A stretch of DNA of 64,000 nt from an uncultured Granulosicoccaceae bacterium (GCA_937965695.1 CALCKW010000012.1:1-64000); one strand, 5' to 3'. Counted from the stretch's first letter, positions 1 to 9,134 are shown. Numbers and translations: made by a program. Notes: a model not told the origin generated them from the sequence alone.

Positions 1-4
1 AAAA

Positions 5-32
5 AACCCTCGACAGAAAACTGACGAGGGTT
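5..32 (-). terminator. Rho-independent terminator of the TRAP binding-protein gene
   Basis: An 8-bp perfect stem (AACCCTCG with CGAGGGTT) with a 12-base loop. On the minus strand it is followed by a run of T (the A run at 1-6). It lies about 50 bases past the stop of the DctP gene, so that gene seems to end its transcript here. Confidence 0.85.
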
Positions 33-81
33 AAAAGCTAAAGCTTTATTCGCAATAAATAATATTACCGAAACGGTTCTA

Positions 82-1083
82 TTACTTAGCCAACAAACCT
101 TTAACTAAGTCATACAGCTCTTGCGCTGGTAGACCGCGCGCATTGTTCTCTTCAATCCATGCTGCTGCCGCAGGCCCAGCGGCGGCTTCGCGGAAGGCAC
201 TCAACTCATCGTCTGAAAAAGAAACTTGCGAGATTTTTTTACCATCCAGCAAAGGCCACCACTTATCCATGGTCGCACCTTCGTAGTTGGCGACATAATA
301 GTCCACTGCCTCGTCGACAGAGCCCATTAATGCATCACGATGAGCATCCGACAAACCTTCGAGAGCATCTGTATTGACGACTACGGGACAATTTACGGTG
401 CCGGGGTTGAGATTTTTAGTCCACCAAGTGGCCGACTCTACAGTGCCGTAAGACATATGTGCATGCGGTGCAAAAGCGACTGTCTTGACCACGCCAGAGT
501 CCATCGCTTGACGCACTTCGGTGGCCGACATGGACGTCGGCACTGCACCGATATATTTAAAAGCTTGCCCGATACCACCAGTAGCACGCACGGTCAGACC
601 TTCGAAATCGGCCAATGAAGAGGGCGCGTCGCCCGTTCCGACAACGTTGTATTGAGGCATTGGAGAAGGCATTAACAGTGTGGCATTCCAACGCGCCAAA
701 TCTGCAACAGTCGCCGGATGTGCATATACCGCCCGTGATACCTCGACTTCCTTTGCTAAACTGTCGACGCCAAGAAACGGGAGTTCGAGGACCGTAATTG
801 ATGGGTTCTTATCCGCGTGATAACCAGCACAGAACTGCGCCATTTCAAAAGCACCAATGGAGATGCCATCGAGGTTTTCTTTGTTTTTGGAGAGACCACC
901 GTAGGATATATTAAGGGTGAACTCACCCTTAGTTTTGGCGGACACTAGCTCAGCGAGTTTTTCAACATGCTCGGTAAACGCTCTTCGTTTGCCCCAGACC
1001 GACACATTCCACTCTAGAGCCTGAACAGCGCCACTCGCCATCATTAGCGCAATTGCGGCCGCAGCAGTTTTCATAGCTTTCAT
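82..1083 (-). CDS. TRAP transporter periplasmic substrate-binding protein (DctP family)
   Basis: This is the 333-residue extracytoplasmic solute receptor of a TRAP transporter. It would bind an organic acid in the periplasm and deliver it to a DctQM permease driven by an ion gradient. Residues 1-22 form a signal peptide ending in VQA. The rest has the DctP pattern, including GLTVRATGG near residue 173 and a segment like the family's substrate-binding helix near 190-215. The ATG start has GAGG about ten bases upstream. No DctQ or DctM gene is visible, and a terminator follows directly, so the permease must be encoded elsewhere. The ligand cannot be read from the sequence. Confidence 0.88.
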   Translation of the reverse strand: MKAMKTAAAAIALMMASGAVQALEWNVSVWGKRRAFTEHVEKLAELVSAKTKGEFTLNISYGGLSKNKENLDGISIGAFEMAQFCAGYHADKNPSITVLELPFLGVDSLAKEVEVSRAVYAHPATVADLARWNATLLMPSPMPQYNVVGTGDAPSSLADFEGLTVRATGGIGQAFKYIGAVPTSMSATEVRQAMDSGVVKTVAFAPHAHMSYGTVESATWWTKNLNPGTVNCPVVVNTDALEGLSDAHRDALMGSVDEAVDYYVANYEGATMDKWWPLLDGKKISQVSFSDDELSAFREAAAGPAAAAWIEENNARGLPAQELYDLVKGLLAK

Positions 1084-1249
1084 TTGATATAGCCTCTACA
1101 TTTGTTAATCCAAGTGCCCTTACGGCATTCCATTAAATAGAATGTGGTACTCCGTAAATAGCAACACCTGCTTTCAGACTAACAAATGAACCCCCCTAGA
1201 CGCCAGTCGATCAAGGGAGATACGCCTATTTATTATTCAATTGCCGGTT

Positions 1250-2200
1250 TTAAGCGGCCCGAGCGTTATCGACACTCGCTTCAGCATCGTCCTCGCCCTC
1301 TTCTCCGTTATCGAATAACAAACGATCCATGAGGGGCAGCAGTTGATCCACATCACCCTTGTTTAACTGGGCATTCGCTCCGGCTTTTTCGCCTTTGTGC
1401 ATCTGCTCTTTGGTGATGATTGAGCTGAATAAGATGATAGGTACGCCTCGGTACGCTGGAAACTCTTTTAGTTTGCGAGTCATGGTCAAGCCATCCATCC
1501 TGGGCATCTCGATATCACAGATTACGATGCCAGGCCTGTCGTCACCTGTACGGTCACAGAGCGAGTTATATGCATCTTCCCCAGTTGCAAACGACTCTAC
1601 TTTTTCAAATCCAGCCTTCTCTAACAAATTCAGCACAACCGCGGTCATGTATTGACTGTCTTCAGCCAGTACAACTGAGATCGGCGCTCTTCTAGCCGAG
1701 CCGTCTACGTCGATCGTCAACTTGTCCAGCCTGTTGACGCCTGCTATGTCGTCATGAATAGATTCGAAATCTAATATGGGTATTAACTTATCTTCGTACT
1801 TCATGATCCCCGTGATAACACCATTGGGCCCCGTGGAACCGGCCGGGGGGCCTACCATTCCCCAATCTACACGCAAGATTTGATCAACAGAGTCCACTAA
1901 AAATCCTATTTTCGACTTATTAAAGCTGGTTACGATCGCTGTAGAGCCCTTTTCGGTAAAATCGGTCCCTGGGCAGATATAGGAGCCCAAATCCACCAGA
2001 GCAATGTTCTCCGATCGGAGGTTAAACGCCCCGAGGATGGATGGGTGTTGCCCAGGCCATGTACGGGTTTTTGGCGGCATGATTAGCTCGTCGAGTTTGG
2101 CAACGTTTACACCAAACTGCTGACCAGCGACCTTGAAGACTAAGGCATGTAATTCGTTGTTTCCGCTGCGCAACAACGCATCTGTATCTTCCTGATCCAC
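1250..2200 (-). CDS. cheV: Chemotaxis coupling protein CheV (CheW domain fused to a receiver domain)
   Basis: CheV couples chemoreceptors to the histidine kinase CheA and adjusts signalling through phosphorylation of its own receiver domain. Residues ~15-155 form a CheW-like domain. Residues ~173-295 form a CheY-like receiver with the acidic pair E180/D181, the phospho-acceptor D229 (in ICDIEMPRMDG) and the conserved lysine K281. The C-terminal tail is short and acidic. The start is GTG, preceded by a strong GGAGGT site. No other chemotaxis gene is in the window, which is common for cheV. Confidence 0.93.
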   Translation of the reverse strand: MDQEDTDALLRSGNNELHALVFKVAGQQFGVNVAKLDELIMPPKTRTWPGQHPSILGAFNLRSENIALVDLGSYICPGTDFTEKGSTAIVTSFNKSKIGFLVDSVDQILRVDWGMVGPPAGSTGPNGVITGIMKYEDKLIPILDFESIHDDIAGVNRLDKLTIDVDGSARRAPISVVLAEDSQYMTAVVLNLLEKAGFEKVESFATGEDAYNSLCDRTGDDRPGIVICDIEMPRMDGLTMTRKLKEFPAYRGVPIILFSSIITKEQMHKGEKAGANAQLNKGDVDQLLPLMDRLLFDNGEEGEDDAEASVDNARAA

Positions 2201-2433
2201 CCAACACCTCCATAGCTTTTATCGATGTACAAACGGCTTTGTTTTCCAAACCACGCCCTTTTGTACTCTGCCCTTCCTTTCTCGGCTGTCACAATTGAAA
2301 GCTTAAGTAAAAACAACTAAATATCCGGTCCCAATAAGTCTCAAGCCACCCTTCATCCGACCGACAACAGATAGTGCGCAACCTTTTATTTCATTTCGGC
2401 GCATCATCCTGAAACAACACGGAAATCGCGGAC

Positions 2434-3357
2434 TTGAGCACAGCAATTCAGCAAAATTTAGAAGACTGTCTACAGACACTTTCCTCGCTGATCCTCGGCA
2501 AGGAAACCCAGCTAAAACTGGCGATTTGTTGCCTGCTCGCCCGCGGCCACCTTTTGATCGAAGATTTGCCGGGAATGGGGAAAACAACTCTTGCCCATGG
2601 GATTGCCAAGGTTTTCGCACTTGATTATAACCGCGTGCAGTTCACCAGTGACCTACTGCCAGCAGACTTACTCGGTGCTAACGTGTTTGATGCAAGAGAC
2701 AGCAGCTTTCGCTTTCACCGTGGCCCTGTTTTTTGTCAAGTTTTGTTGGCGGATGAGCTCAATCGTGCCTCACCTAAATCTCAGAGTGCACTACTCGAAG
2801 TGATGGAAGAGCGGCAGGTAAGCTTAGATGGAACGCGTTATCCGCTGCCTGAGCCGTTCTTGGTCATAGGTACTCAGAACCCACAGTCTCAATCTGGAAC
2901 CTTTGCACTACCAGAGTCTCAACTTGATCGTTTTTTGATGAAGCTATCACTTGGATACCCAGACCCAGCTGCCGAGCGCCAATTGCTTCAGGGCAATAGT
3001 GGCCGAGCAATGTTAGACGAACTAAAAGCCTCGATGACTGCAGAGCAACTGCAGGAGGCACAAGCGATGGTGCCGAAAGTACGTGTGACTGCGCAACTGC
3101 TGGACTATGTCCAACGTTTGATCGCTAGGACACGAGACGGCCAAGAATGTAGCACTGGCATTTCTCCTCGTGCGGCACTAGCACTACTCAATTGCGCAAA
3201 ATCATGGGCAATGCTACACGGAAGGGAGCACGTGCTGCCCGAAGACATCCAGGCTGTCTTTGCACCTGTGTGTGCGCATCGTTTGGTTGGCAACGAGGAA
3301 ACCGACGGCGAATTACTCGCACGCAAAATCTTAGCAGCCGTCGAAGTTATCGCTTGA
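2434..3357 (+). CDS. MoxR-family AAA+ ATPase
   Basis: The 307-residue protein has a MoxR-type AAA+ core. It shows a Walker A GMGKTT near residue 50, a Walker B LLADELNRA near 108, and a sensor region GTQNPQSQSGT near 150. MoxR ATPases act as chaperones for maturation or assembly of partner proteins. The gene leads a three-gene operon with a DUF58 protein and a transglutaminase-like membrane protein, a pairing found widely in proteobacteria. The start is TTG; an in-frame stop at 2410-2412 leaves no room for a longer form. The next gene follows 13 bases after the stop. Confidence 0.9.
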   Translation: MSTAIQQNLEDCLQTLSSLILGKETQLKLAICCLLARGHLLIEDLPGMGKTTLAHGIAKVFALDYNRVQFTSDLLPADLLGANVFDARDSSFRFHRGPVFCQVLLADELNRASPKSQSALLEVMEERQVSLDGTRYPLPEPFLVIGTQNPQSQSGTFALPESQLDRFLMKLSLGYPDPAAERQLLQGNSGRAMLDELKASMTAEQLQEAQAMVPKVRVTAQLLDYVQRLIARTRDGQECSTGISPRAALALLNCAKSWAMLHGREHVLPEDIQAVFAPVCAHRLVGNEETDGELLARKILAAVEVIA

Positions 3358-3370
3358 GGCTCAAGCACTA

Positions 3371-4345
3371 ATGATTAGCTTACCGCTGCCTCTACGGCTC
3401 AAGATGGATGATTGGTTAAACCGTCGCCTGCCTTGTGCTAACCAAATCACCTTGGACCAAGGACGTATTTTCATCGTGCCCACGCGCTTGTCGCTGGCCA
3501 TGCTCGCGCTGGTTGCCTTGCTTTTTATGCTGGGTAATTTATTCCAAAACACGATGGCATACACCGTCAGTTTTTGGTTATTGTCACTGCAAATTATAAG
3601 TATTTTTTATACCTTTCGAAATCTCAGTGGTGTACAAATAAAAACGGCAGGCAGCACGCCATGCTTTGCTGGCGAGCGCATTCATTTCAACTACCGTATC
3701 AGCCACAGCTCTGGTCGCGCAGCACACAACTTAGCTATTGGCTGGCAAGAACAAGACACCACTTCGGTTGACCTACAAGCTGGAGGCGAACAACAGGTGC
3801 AGCTGTCTTACCATGCCCCTAGACGAGGGCTAATGCGTCCAGAAAAATTGGAAATACAAACACGGTACCCTACTGGCCTCGCTGTCGCTTGGTCATATTT
3901 GCGTTTTGACCTTGACACCATTGTCTACCCCGCACCCCTAAATTCAATCACTAGTCAGGAAGATCGAGCGATTGACTGCGCCGAAGAAGAAGGCCATGCC
4001 AAGGCAGAAGGTGTGACCAACTTTGCGGGAGTGCGTGACTACCAAAGGGGCGATTCGCCAAGGCGAGTGCACTGGGCCAAATTTGCCCAAACGGGGGAGC
4101 TATACACTAAAACCTTTGAAGACAACCAAAACCAAGAGCGATGGCTTCAATGGTCGGCCCAGCACGGCGATACAGAACGTCGCTTGTCAGCACTCTGCAC
4201 TCTCGTCTTAGAGGCTCATCAGAACAACGAACGCTACGGCTTGGATTTACCGGGTCAGACGATAAAACCCAATACAGGCTTGCCCCACCGAGATACCTGC
4301 CTTAGAGCTCTTGCCTTGTTTCAGCAGGAAATTCCACATGCTTAA
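3371..4345 (+). CDS. DUF58 domain membrane protein
   Basis: The 324-residue protein has two adjacent hydrophobic segments near residues 40-85, then a soluble region. The conserved DUF58 signature is GVRDYQRGDSPRRVHWAKFA near residues 219-238. DUF58 proteins resemble von Willebrand factor A-like folds and nearly always sit beside MoxR ATPases. Their biochemical role is not settled. It lies between moxR and the transglutaminase gene, and its last 8 bases overlap the latter's start, pointing to translational coupling. Confidence 0.88.
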   Translation: MISLPLPLRLKMDDWLNRRLPCANQITLDQGRIFIVPTRLSLAMLALVALLFMLGNLFQNTMAYTVSFWLLSLQIISIFYTFRNLSGVQIKTAGSTPCFAGERIHFNYRISHSSGRAAHNLAIGWQEQDTTSVDLQAGGEQQVQLSYHAPRRGLMRPEKLEIQTRYPTGLAVAWSYLRFDLDTIVYPAPLNSITSQEDRAIDCAEEEGHAKAEGVTNFAGVRDYQRGDSPRRVHWAKFAQTGELYTKTFEDNQNQERWLQWSAQHGDTERRLSALCTLVLEAHQNNERYGLDLPGQTIKPNTGLPHRDTCLRALALFQQEIPHA

Positions 4346-6380
4346 AAGGCAAGACGCGCTAGCGGAGCAGATTAATCTCAGTGGATTAGTCTGGCTATTA
4401 ATTGCACAAGTGATTGTTGTGCTGCCCTATACCAGCGCTCAAGTAATATGGATTATCCCAGCACTTCTCTTTAGCATTTGCTGGCGGGCGCTAACTTTGT
4501 CGGGACGGGTCAGCCAACCGTCGTGGCGGATAAAGTTACTGCTGGTATTTCTGGCTTTTGGTGGCTTAGCATTTGGCAACGGCATTGCGTTAACACTCCA
4601 CTCGATGGTCTCTCTTCTGTTGCTCAGTTTTGCGTTAAAAAGTATAGAAACACACAGCCGGCGTGATGCCTTAGTTGTGGTTTGGGTCGCCTTCTTCCTG
4701 ATAGCGGCACGCTTTCTGTTCGACCAGTCCATAGTTGCAGCGCTCTATGGAGTGGTATCACTGGTGTGTGTCACCACGACGTTGATCGCTGTACAAAACC
4801 CCAACAGCTCAGTGTCTTCATTCCTGCGTTTGCGCATGGGAGCTGGCATGCTATTCACCTGTCTCCCGCTGATGCTCGTTATATTTGTCGCCGCCCCAAG
4901 GCTGCCGGCTCTTTGGTCTGTGCCAAATATGTCCAGTGGCCCTCAAACGGGTGTGTCGGACAGTATGACACCCGGTGATATCGCCAATCTTAGCCAGTCG
5001 GCAGACTTGGCTTTTAGGGCGGCTTTCAAAGGACCACGCCCCGCCCAAAATGAACTCTATTGGCGGGGAATGGCGATGAGCCACTTCGACGGTAAAACAT
5101 GGCGCCCTTTTGTGAACCCACTACCCGATAGGGAAATGCGGGAGCTACTCAGCAATAATCTACCACAAGGTGAATCCAAATCCACGGATACATCGCGCAA
5201 AGTTGACTACGAACTGCTGCTCGAAGCCAGTAATCAACCATGGCTCTTCACGTTGTCGACTGTCACCGATATCACACCAGATGCTTTGCTCGGATTCGAC
5301 TATCGGGCGATCGCCGACCAATCTTTGACAGCGGCAAAAATATACCGCGTCACCAGCGAACTCAATACAGCCAGAGATCTAACATTGGATCCTTGGGTGC
5401 GAGAGCTCAGTTTGCAGCTTCCTAACAGCGGCAACGAACGTACACGCCAGCTGGCCAAGAAGATGCGTGTGGAGTCGCCTGACGCTGCTACCTATATAGA
5501 CAGGGTAATGGCTCGTTACACCGCAGAGCCTTTCCACTACACGCTAAAACCACCAACTCTGGGTGACGAAGACACAATCGATTCGTTTTTATTCGATAGC
5601 ATGCGCGGATTTTGTGCACACTATGCAGGCAGTTTTGTCTTCATGATGCGCGCTGCGGGCATTCCTGCAAGAGTTGTGGTGGGTTATCAGGGTGGAGAAT
5701 GGAACGAAGAAGAAATGTATTTTTCAGTGCGCCAATTCGACGCGCACGCATGGACTGAAGTATGGCTACCGGAACGTGGCTGGATTCGATTGGACCCGAC
5801 TGCGCGAGTCGCGCCAAACCGAGTTGAACAGAATTTACGCGAAGCGGTAAAAGACGAGGGAAGCTTTTTATCGGATTCACCCTTTGCGATGTCACGTTAT
5901 AGCTGGCTTAGCGATGTGCGTCGAGGCTGGGACGCCACACAATATCGCTGGCAAAAATTTGTCATAAACTATGACAGCGAATCACAACTTGAATTTTTAA
6001 CCGCGTTACTGGGCAAGCTCACCAGTACTCGAGCGGCTCTTTTTGTAGGAGCGTGTCTTATAATAATAGGATTATTCTGGGCACTGGCACTCGGCATGTT
6101 TCGTCGGGCTGCCCCTCTTCCTGCACACCAGAAGCTCTACCAGAATTTTCAGAATTTACTGACAAGAAAAGAATTGCCAAAAGACAGGGCTGCGACGCCA
6201 ACCCAACAGGCGTTATCAGCGTCAAAAATGTGGCCAGCACTCGCCGATGATCTGCAGTCTTTTGTCAGCGAATACAACGCCATTTGTTATGAAGGCCAAG
6301 CGGCAAGCAAAGAAAAATTGAGGCGCATGCGCAAGTTATTAAAGGGCCTGTATCGCGCCGACTGGCCACTAAACAGCTAA
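4338..6380 (+). CDS. tgpA: TgpA-type transglutaminase-like membrane protein (DUF3488 + transglutaminase core)
   Basis: The 680-residue protein has about six membrane segments in residues 1-190. A periplasmic transglutaminase-like domain follows, then one more membrane segment near 560-590 and a cytoplasmic tail. The catalytic triad reads C426 (GFCAHYA), H470 (DAHAWTE) and D486 (RLDPTA). The 44- and 16-residue spacing is the same as I recall for Pseudomonas aeruginosa TgpA (C404/H448/D464), a protein needed for viability there. I chose the ATG at 4338: AGGAA lies seven bases upstream and the start overlaps the DUF58 stop. A longer reading from 4311 has no such site. The 3' end overlaps the convergent guanidinobutyrase gene by 12 bases. 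Confidence 0.88.
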   Translation: MLKRQDALAEQINLSGLVWLLIAQVIVVLPYTSAQVIWIIPALLFSICWRALTLSGRVSQPSWRIKLLLVFLAFGGLAFGNGIALTLHSMVSLLLLSFALKSIETHSRRDALVVVWVAFFLIAARFLFDQSIVAALYGVVSLVCVTTTLIAVQNPNSSVSSFLRLRMGAGMLFTCLPLMLVIFVAAPRLPALWSVPNMSSGPQTGVSDSMTPGDIANLSQSADLAFRAAFKGPRPAQNELYWRGMAMSHFDGKTWRPFVNPLPDREMRELLSNNLPQGESKSTDTSRKVDYELLLEASNQPWLFTLSTVTDITPDALLGFDYRAIADQSLTAAKIYRVTSELNTARDLTLDPWVRELSLQLPNSGNERTRQLAKKMRVESPDAATYIDRVMARYTAEPFHYTLKPPTLGDEDTIDSFLFDSMRGFCAHYAGSFVFMMRAAGIPARVVVGYQGGEWNEEEMYFSVRQFDAHAWTEVWLPERGWIRLDPTARVAPNRVEQNLREAVKDEGSFLSDSPFAMSRYSWLSDVRRGWDATQYRWQKFVINYDSESQLEFLTALLGKLTSTRAALFVGACLIIIGLFWALALGMFRRAAPLPAHQKLYQNFQNLLTRKELPKDRAATPTQQALSASKMWPALADDLQSFVSEYNAICYEGQAASKEKLRRMRKLLKGLYRADWPLNS

Positions 6381-7328
6381 CGGCCGGCTAGTGACACCGG
6401 GCAACACGCAGAGCATTTCGTAAAGCAGGTTTGCCGCAATCATCGCGGTGTTGCCCGACATATCGTAGGGCGGAGACACTTCGACAAGATCTGCACCGAT
6501 TAAATTTAAACCAGCGCAACCTCGTACAATTTCTAAAGCTTGCCAGGTCGACAAACCTCCCATCTCAACAGTGCCTGTACCCGGCGCAAATGCCGGATCA
6601 AGGCTGTCTATATCGAATGTCAGATAGACCGGAGCGTCGCCGATTTTAGATCGGATGTCTTCCATGAGTGGTTTCAGCGACTTATGCCAGCATTGTTCAG
6701 CAGGTGTAATTGTCCAGCCTTTGTCCCGCCCCCAATTAAAATCTTCTGGGGAATATCCAGTACCCCTTAAACCGATCTGAAAAACCTTGTCGTTGATCAG
6801 ACAGTTGTCTTCATACGCACGGCGAAAAGGGCAACCATGCGCGACTTGCTCGCCGAACATATGTTCATTGGTATCCGAGTGCGCATCCACATGAATCAAT
6901 GCCACGGGCCCATGCTTTTTTTCTATCGCACGCAATATTGGCCACGTCAATGTATGATCACCACCAAGGGTCAAGGGGATCGCACCATGCGACAACAGCT
7001 CGTCAAAGTATTGCTCGATAATTAGGACCGATTTTTTTAAATCAAAGGTGTTTATAGGCACATCACCGATATCGGCAACCTGCAAGCAATCGAAGGGAGC
7101 AGCACCTGTCGCCATGTTGTAGGGCCGTAGCATTCGGCTCTCATCGCGAATCTGTCTTGGGCCCAGGCGAGTTCCCGGACGATTAGAGGTCCCAATGTCC
7201 AAGGGTATGCCAATAAAGCAGGCGTCTAAACCCTTTGCGGAATCTTGGGTTGGCAAACGCATCATAGTCGCTGGGCCACCGAAACGTGGCATCTCATTGC
7301 CACCGAGAGGCTGATTAAACTCAGACAT
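6369..7328 (-). CDS. gbuA: Guanidinobutyrase (ureohydrolase / agmatinase family)
   Basis: The enzyme is predicted to hydrolyse 4-guanidinobutyrate to 4-aminobutyrate and urea, as in arginine breakdown by the decarboxylase route. The 319-residue protein has the binuclear Mn ligands of the family: GGDHTLTWP near residue 121, HVDAHSDTN near 146 and FDIDSLDPA near 237. Its N-terminus (QPLGGNEMPRFGG) closely matches my memory of P. aeruginosa GbuA, also 319 residues; 3-guanidinopropionase is the nearest alternative. An AAGGTGCGG site precedes the ATG. Upstream, in the same direction, lies the remnant of a guanidinium exporter gene, so the two may once have formed a guanidine-compound operon. Confidence 0.82.
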   Translation of the reverse strand: MSEFNQPLGGNEMPRFGGPATMMRLPTQDSAKGLDACFIGIPLDIGTSNRPGTRLGPRQIRDESRMLRPYNMATGAAPFDCLQVADIGDVPINTFDLKKSVLIIEQYFDELLSHGAIPLTLGGDHTLTWPILRAIEKKHGPVALIHVDAHSDTNEHMFGEQVAHGCPFRRAYEDNCLINDKVFQIGLRGTGYSPEDFNWGRDKGWTITPAEQCWHKSLKPLMEDIRSKIGDAPVYLTFDIDSLDPAFAPGTGTVEMGGLSTWQALEIVRGCAGLNLIGADLVEVSPPYDMSGNTAMIAANLLYEMLCVLPGVTSRPLAV

Positions 7329-7399
7329 TTAGAGCCGCACCTTTTAGAAATCTATAAACCACATAAAAAAACACCGACACACCTGAAGTAAACGCGACT

Positions 7400-7720
7400 T
7401 CAAGCGTCAGAGACAAATTTAAGCCCCACAGTACCTACCACTATAAGCACAAGACAAAAAAACCTCAAAACATCGCGTGACTCATCAAACAAGAACAAAC
7501 CCAATACTGCAACCCCTACAGCTCCGATGCCAGTCCAAACAGCGTAGGCGATCCCAATCGGAATAGTTTTCATTGCAACAGCCAACAACCAAAAACTGAT
7601 CCCAATGGCACAAGCAGTCAGAACTGTTGGAATGGGCTTGGTAAAACCTTCAGAGTATGTGAGGCCAATGGCCCAACCACACTCCAATTAACCTGCAATG
7701 AACAATTATATCCACGCCGT
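7400..7720 (-). pseudogene. gdx: Decayed SMR-family guanidinium exporter (gdx / sugE)
   Basis: From 7687 down to 7400 the reading frame codes a clean Gdx/SugE-type protein with three membrane helices, including the SugE-like stretch YAVWTGIGAVG. The first half of helix 1 lies upstream in the same frame but is broken. Read from 7720, the codons give T-A-W-I-stop-L-F-I-A-G-stop-L-E-C-G-W-A, which aligns residue for residue with E. coli SugE (MSWIILVIAGLLE...). The start codon is ACG, and TAA at 7706-7708 and 7688-7690 stands where hydrophobic residues belong (one base from TTA Leu). The substrate-binding Glu13 equivalent follows directly. A rescue start at TTG 7687 would lack half of helix 1. 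Nearby genes use TAA as a normal stop. I conclude it is a recent pseudogene, unless the strain's sequence is wrong. Confidence 0.75.
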
Positions 7721-7727
7721 GGTTAAA

Positions 7728-7760
7728 TTACCTCAGGCAATTCATTGCCGTTTTAGGTAA
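7728..7760. repeat. Two-tier hairpin just upstream of the gdx remnant
   Basis: The outer arms are TTACCT/AGGTAA and the inner arms GGCAA/TTGCC around a four-base loop, eight bases before the former gdx start on the minus strand. It could be an mRNA leader structure or a protein-binding dyad. It does not have the ACGR loops of the mini-ykkC guanidine riboswitch. Confidence 0.45.
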
Positions 7761-7948
7761 TGCAGTGATCAATGCTAGGCTCGCTTAGGATGACTGGCAC
7801 GCCGCGATTACTTTCGGTATATCGAGTCAGACCATAACATTTGTGTGGATAGCAGTCAGTATCAAAACTTGCTGGTCCGCTCTTTATTGACGGATACTTA
7901 GACGAATTCCAAAACACACCTAATGCTGTTACCGATCACAGGCTCAAT

Positions 7949-8599
7949 ATGAAGCTCTTCACCTTCCCGACCGCACCCAGCCCACAACGTGTACATATAT
8001 TTTTACTAGAAAAAGGTGTACAGATCCCCTTCGAATTTGTTGACCTTCAAGCCAAAGCCCAGCTCAGCGAAGCGTACAGAAAGATAAATCCGCGTTGCAC
8101 AGTTCCAGCGCTTGTACTCGAAGATGGAACCGTTATTTCGGAAGTCATTTCTATCTGCCACTATTTGGAAAGCACCTATCCCGAAATACCCTTGATGGGT
8201 AGCAACGCCAAAGAACGAGCACTTATCAGTGAATGGGATCATCGTACCGAGTTAGAGAGCCTGTTAGCTATTGCGGATGCATTGCGGAACAAGAGTGACG
8301 CCTTTCAAGGACGAGCCCTACCGGGTGCGCTAGATGTAGAGCAAATACCCGAGTTGGTGCCACGCGGCATTGCGCGCATCAATGGTTTCTTCGAGATTCT
8401 AAATGAACAACTCGGTGACAATCAGTATGTCGCGGGCAGCGCATTTAGTATGGCTGATATAACAGCATTCGTATCGGTCAACTTTTCCCGCTGGGTCAAA
8501 GTACAAGCCCCAGAGGAACTCATTCACCTGCATCGCTGGCACAGGGACATCTCCCGTCGACCTTCGGTAGCTGAACACAGAAAACTCTGCAATGGTTGA
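7949..8599 (+). CDS. Glutathione S-transferase family protein
   Basis: The 216-residue protein has the two-domain GST layout. A thioredoxin-like N-terminal domain (residues 1-80) contains the cis-proline segment CTVPALVLEDG and the glutathione-contacting region VISEVISICHYLE. An all-alpha C-terminal domain (90-205) carries the conserved N-capping motif FSMADITAF near 174. The TAPSPQR loop at residues 8-14 is where a catalytic Ser or Cys would lie. The substrate is unknown. It stands alone, transcribed away from the gdx/gbuA pair. Confidence 0.87.
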   Translation: MKLFTFPTAPSPQRVHIFLLEKGVQIPFEFVDLQAKAQLSEAYRKINPRCTVPALVLEDGTVISEVISICHYLESTYPEIPLMGSNAKERALISEWDHRTELESLLAIADALRNKSDAFQGRALPGALDVEQIPELVPRGIARINGFFEILNEQLGDNQYVAGSAFSMADITAFVSVNFSRWVKVQAPEELIHLHRWHRDISRRPSVAEHRKLCNG

Positions 8600-8720
8600 T
8601 GTTTCAGATGGGCAGTATCGGCCACATGCAGTGACACCCCAATGTATTCCATCGCTATTTCCCCAAAAAAAGCAACGCTCAGCGCTTTGTGGGAAAAAAG
8701 CCTATTAAGCAGCCGATGAA

Positions 8721-9119
8721 TCAGTCGTTGTTCTTTCGTTTCTTCGGAGCCTTTTCTGAGTACAGATAAGAGTCTTCGGGTTCAAATTTAACCAGTGGAT
8801 AGGTCGGCCAAATAACCAGCATTTTTTGGATGACACGGCGCATCGCTGTGTCTAACTGTCTATCTGAAACATCCAAGGCAGGACGATCGAAGCACCGTTT
8901 CAGCTCTTCACGAGACATTGTTTCGTCGGGGTAACGCATTAACATTTGCAACAGTTTGTAGTCCACGTCCCGGAAGATTTCGGTTCGACCATGCAACGCG
9001 GCACTTTGATCGTAGTTATCGAGTTTCGGGGTTTGCAATGTTTGAACGGAGGCGGGCACAGTGATCTTCTCTGAATCGGGAACGCTGGATACTATGCAGC
9101 AGAGTCGCGCAGGGTTCAA
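8721..9119 (-). CDS. Stand-alone winged-helix protein, OmpR/PhoB C-terminal-domain-like
   Basis: Residues ~50-122 resemble the DNA-binding effector domain of OmpR/PhoB regulators: VDYKLLQMLMRYPDETMSRE matches the helix-turn pattern after the first beta strands, followed by a recognition-helix-like RQLDTAMRRVIQKM and a wing ending SYLY. There is no receiver or membrane domain; the first ~45 residues look disordered. The reading starts at TTG directly after an in-frame stop, so the true start may be the GTG near 9059 (about 112 residues). It lies 15 bases downstream of the GntR regulator gene on the same strand and is probably co-transcribed. The assignment is by pattern only. Confidence 0.6.
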   Translation of the reverse strand: MNPARLCCIVSSVPDSEKITVPASVQTLQTPKLDNYDQSAALHGRTEIFRDVDYKLLQMLMRYPDETMSREELKRCFDRPALDVSDRQLDTAMRRVIQKMLVIWPTYPLVKFEPEDSYLYSEKAPKKRKNND

Positions 9120-9134
9120 TTAGAGTCAGTCAAT

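Noticed and set aside
7688-7720. Recoding or read-through of TAA in the gdx gene
   Set aside because: TAA is the ordinary stop of many genes here (for example at 6378-6380), and three separate lesions fit decay better than recoding.
7721-7948. Guanidine riboswitch (ykkC, mini-ykkC or class III) before gdx
   Set aside because: I could not find paired ACGR-loop hairpins or the conserved core sequences by eye.
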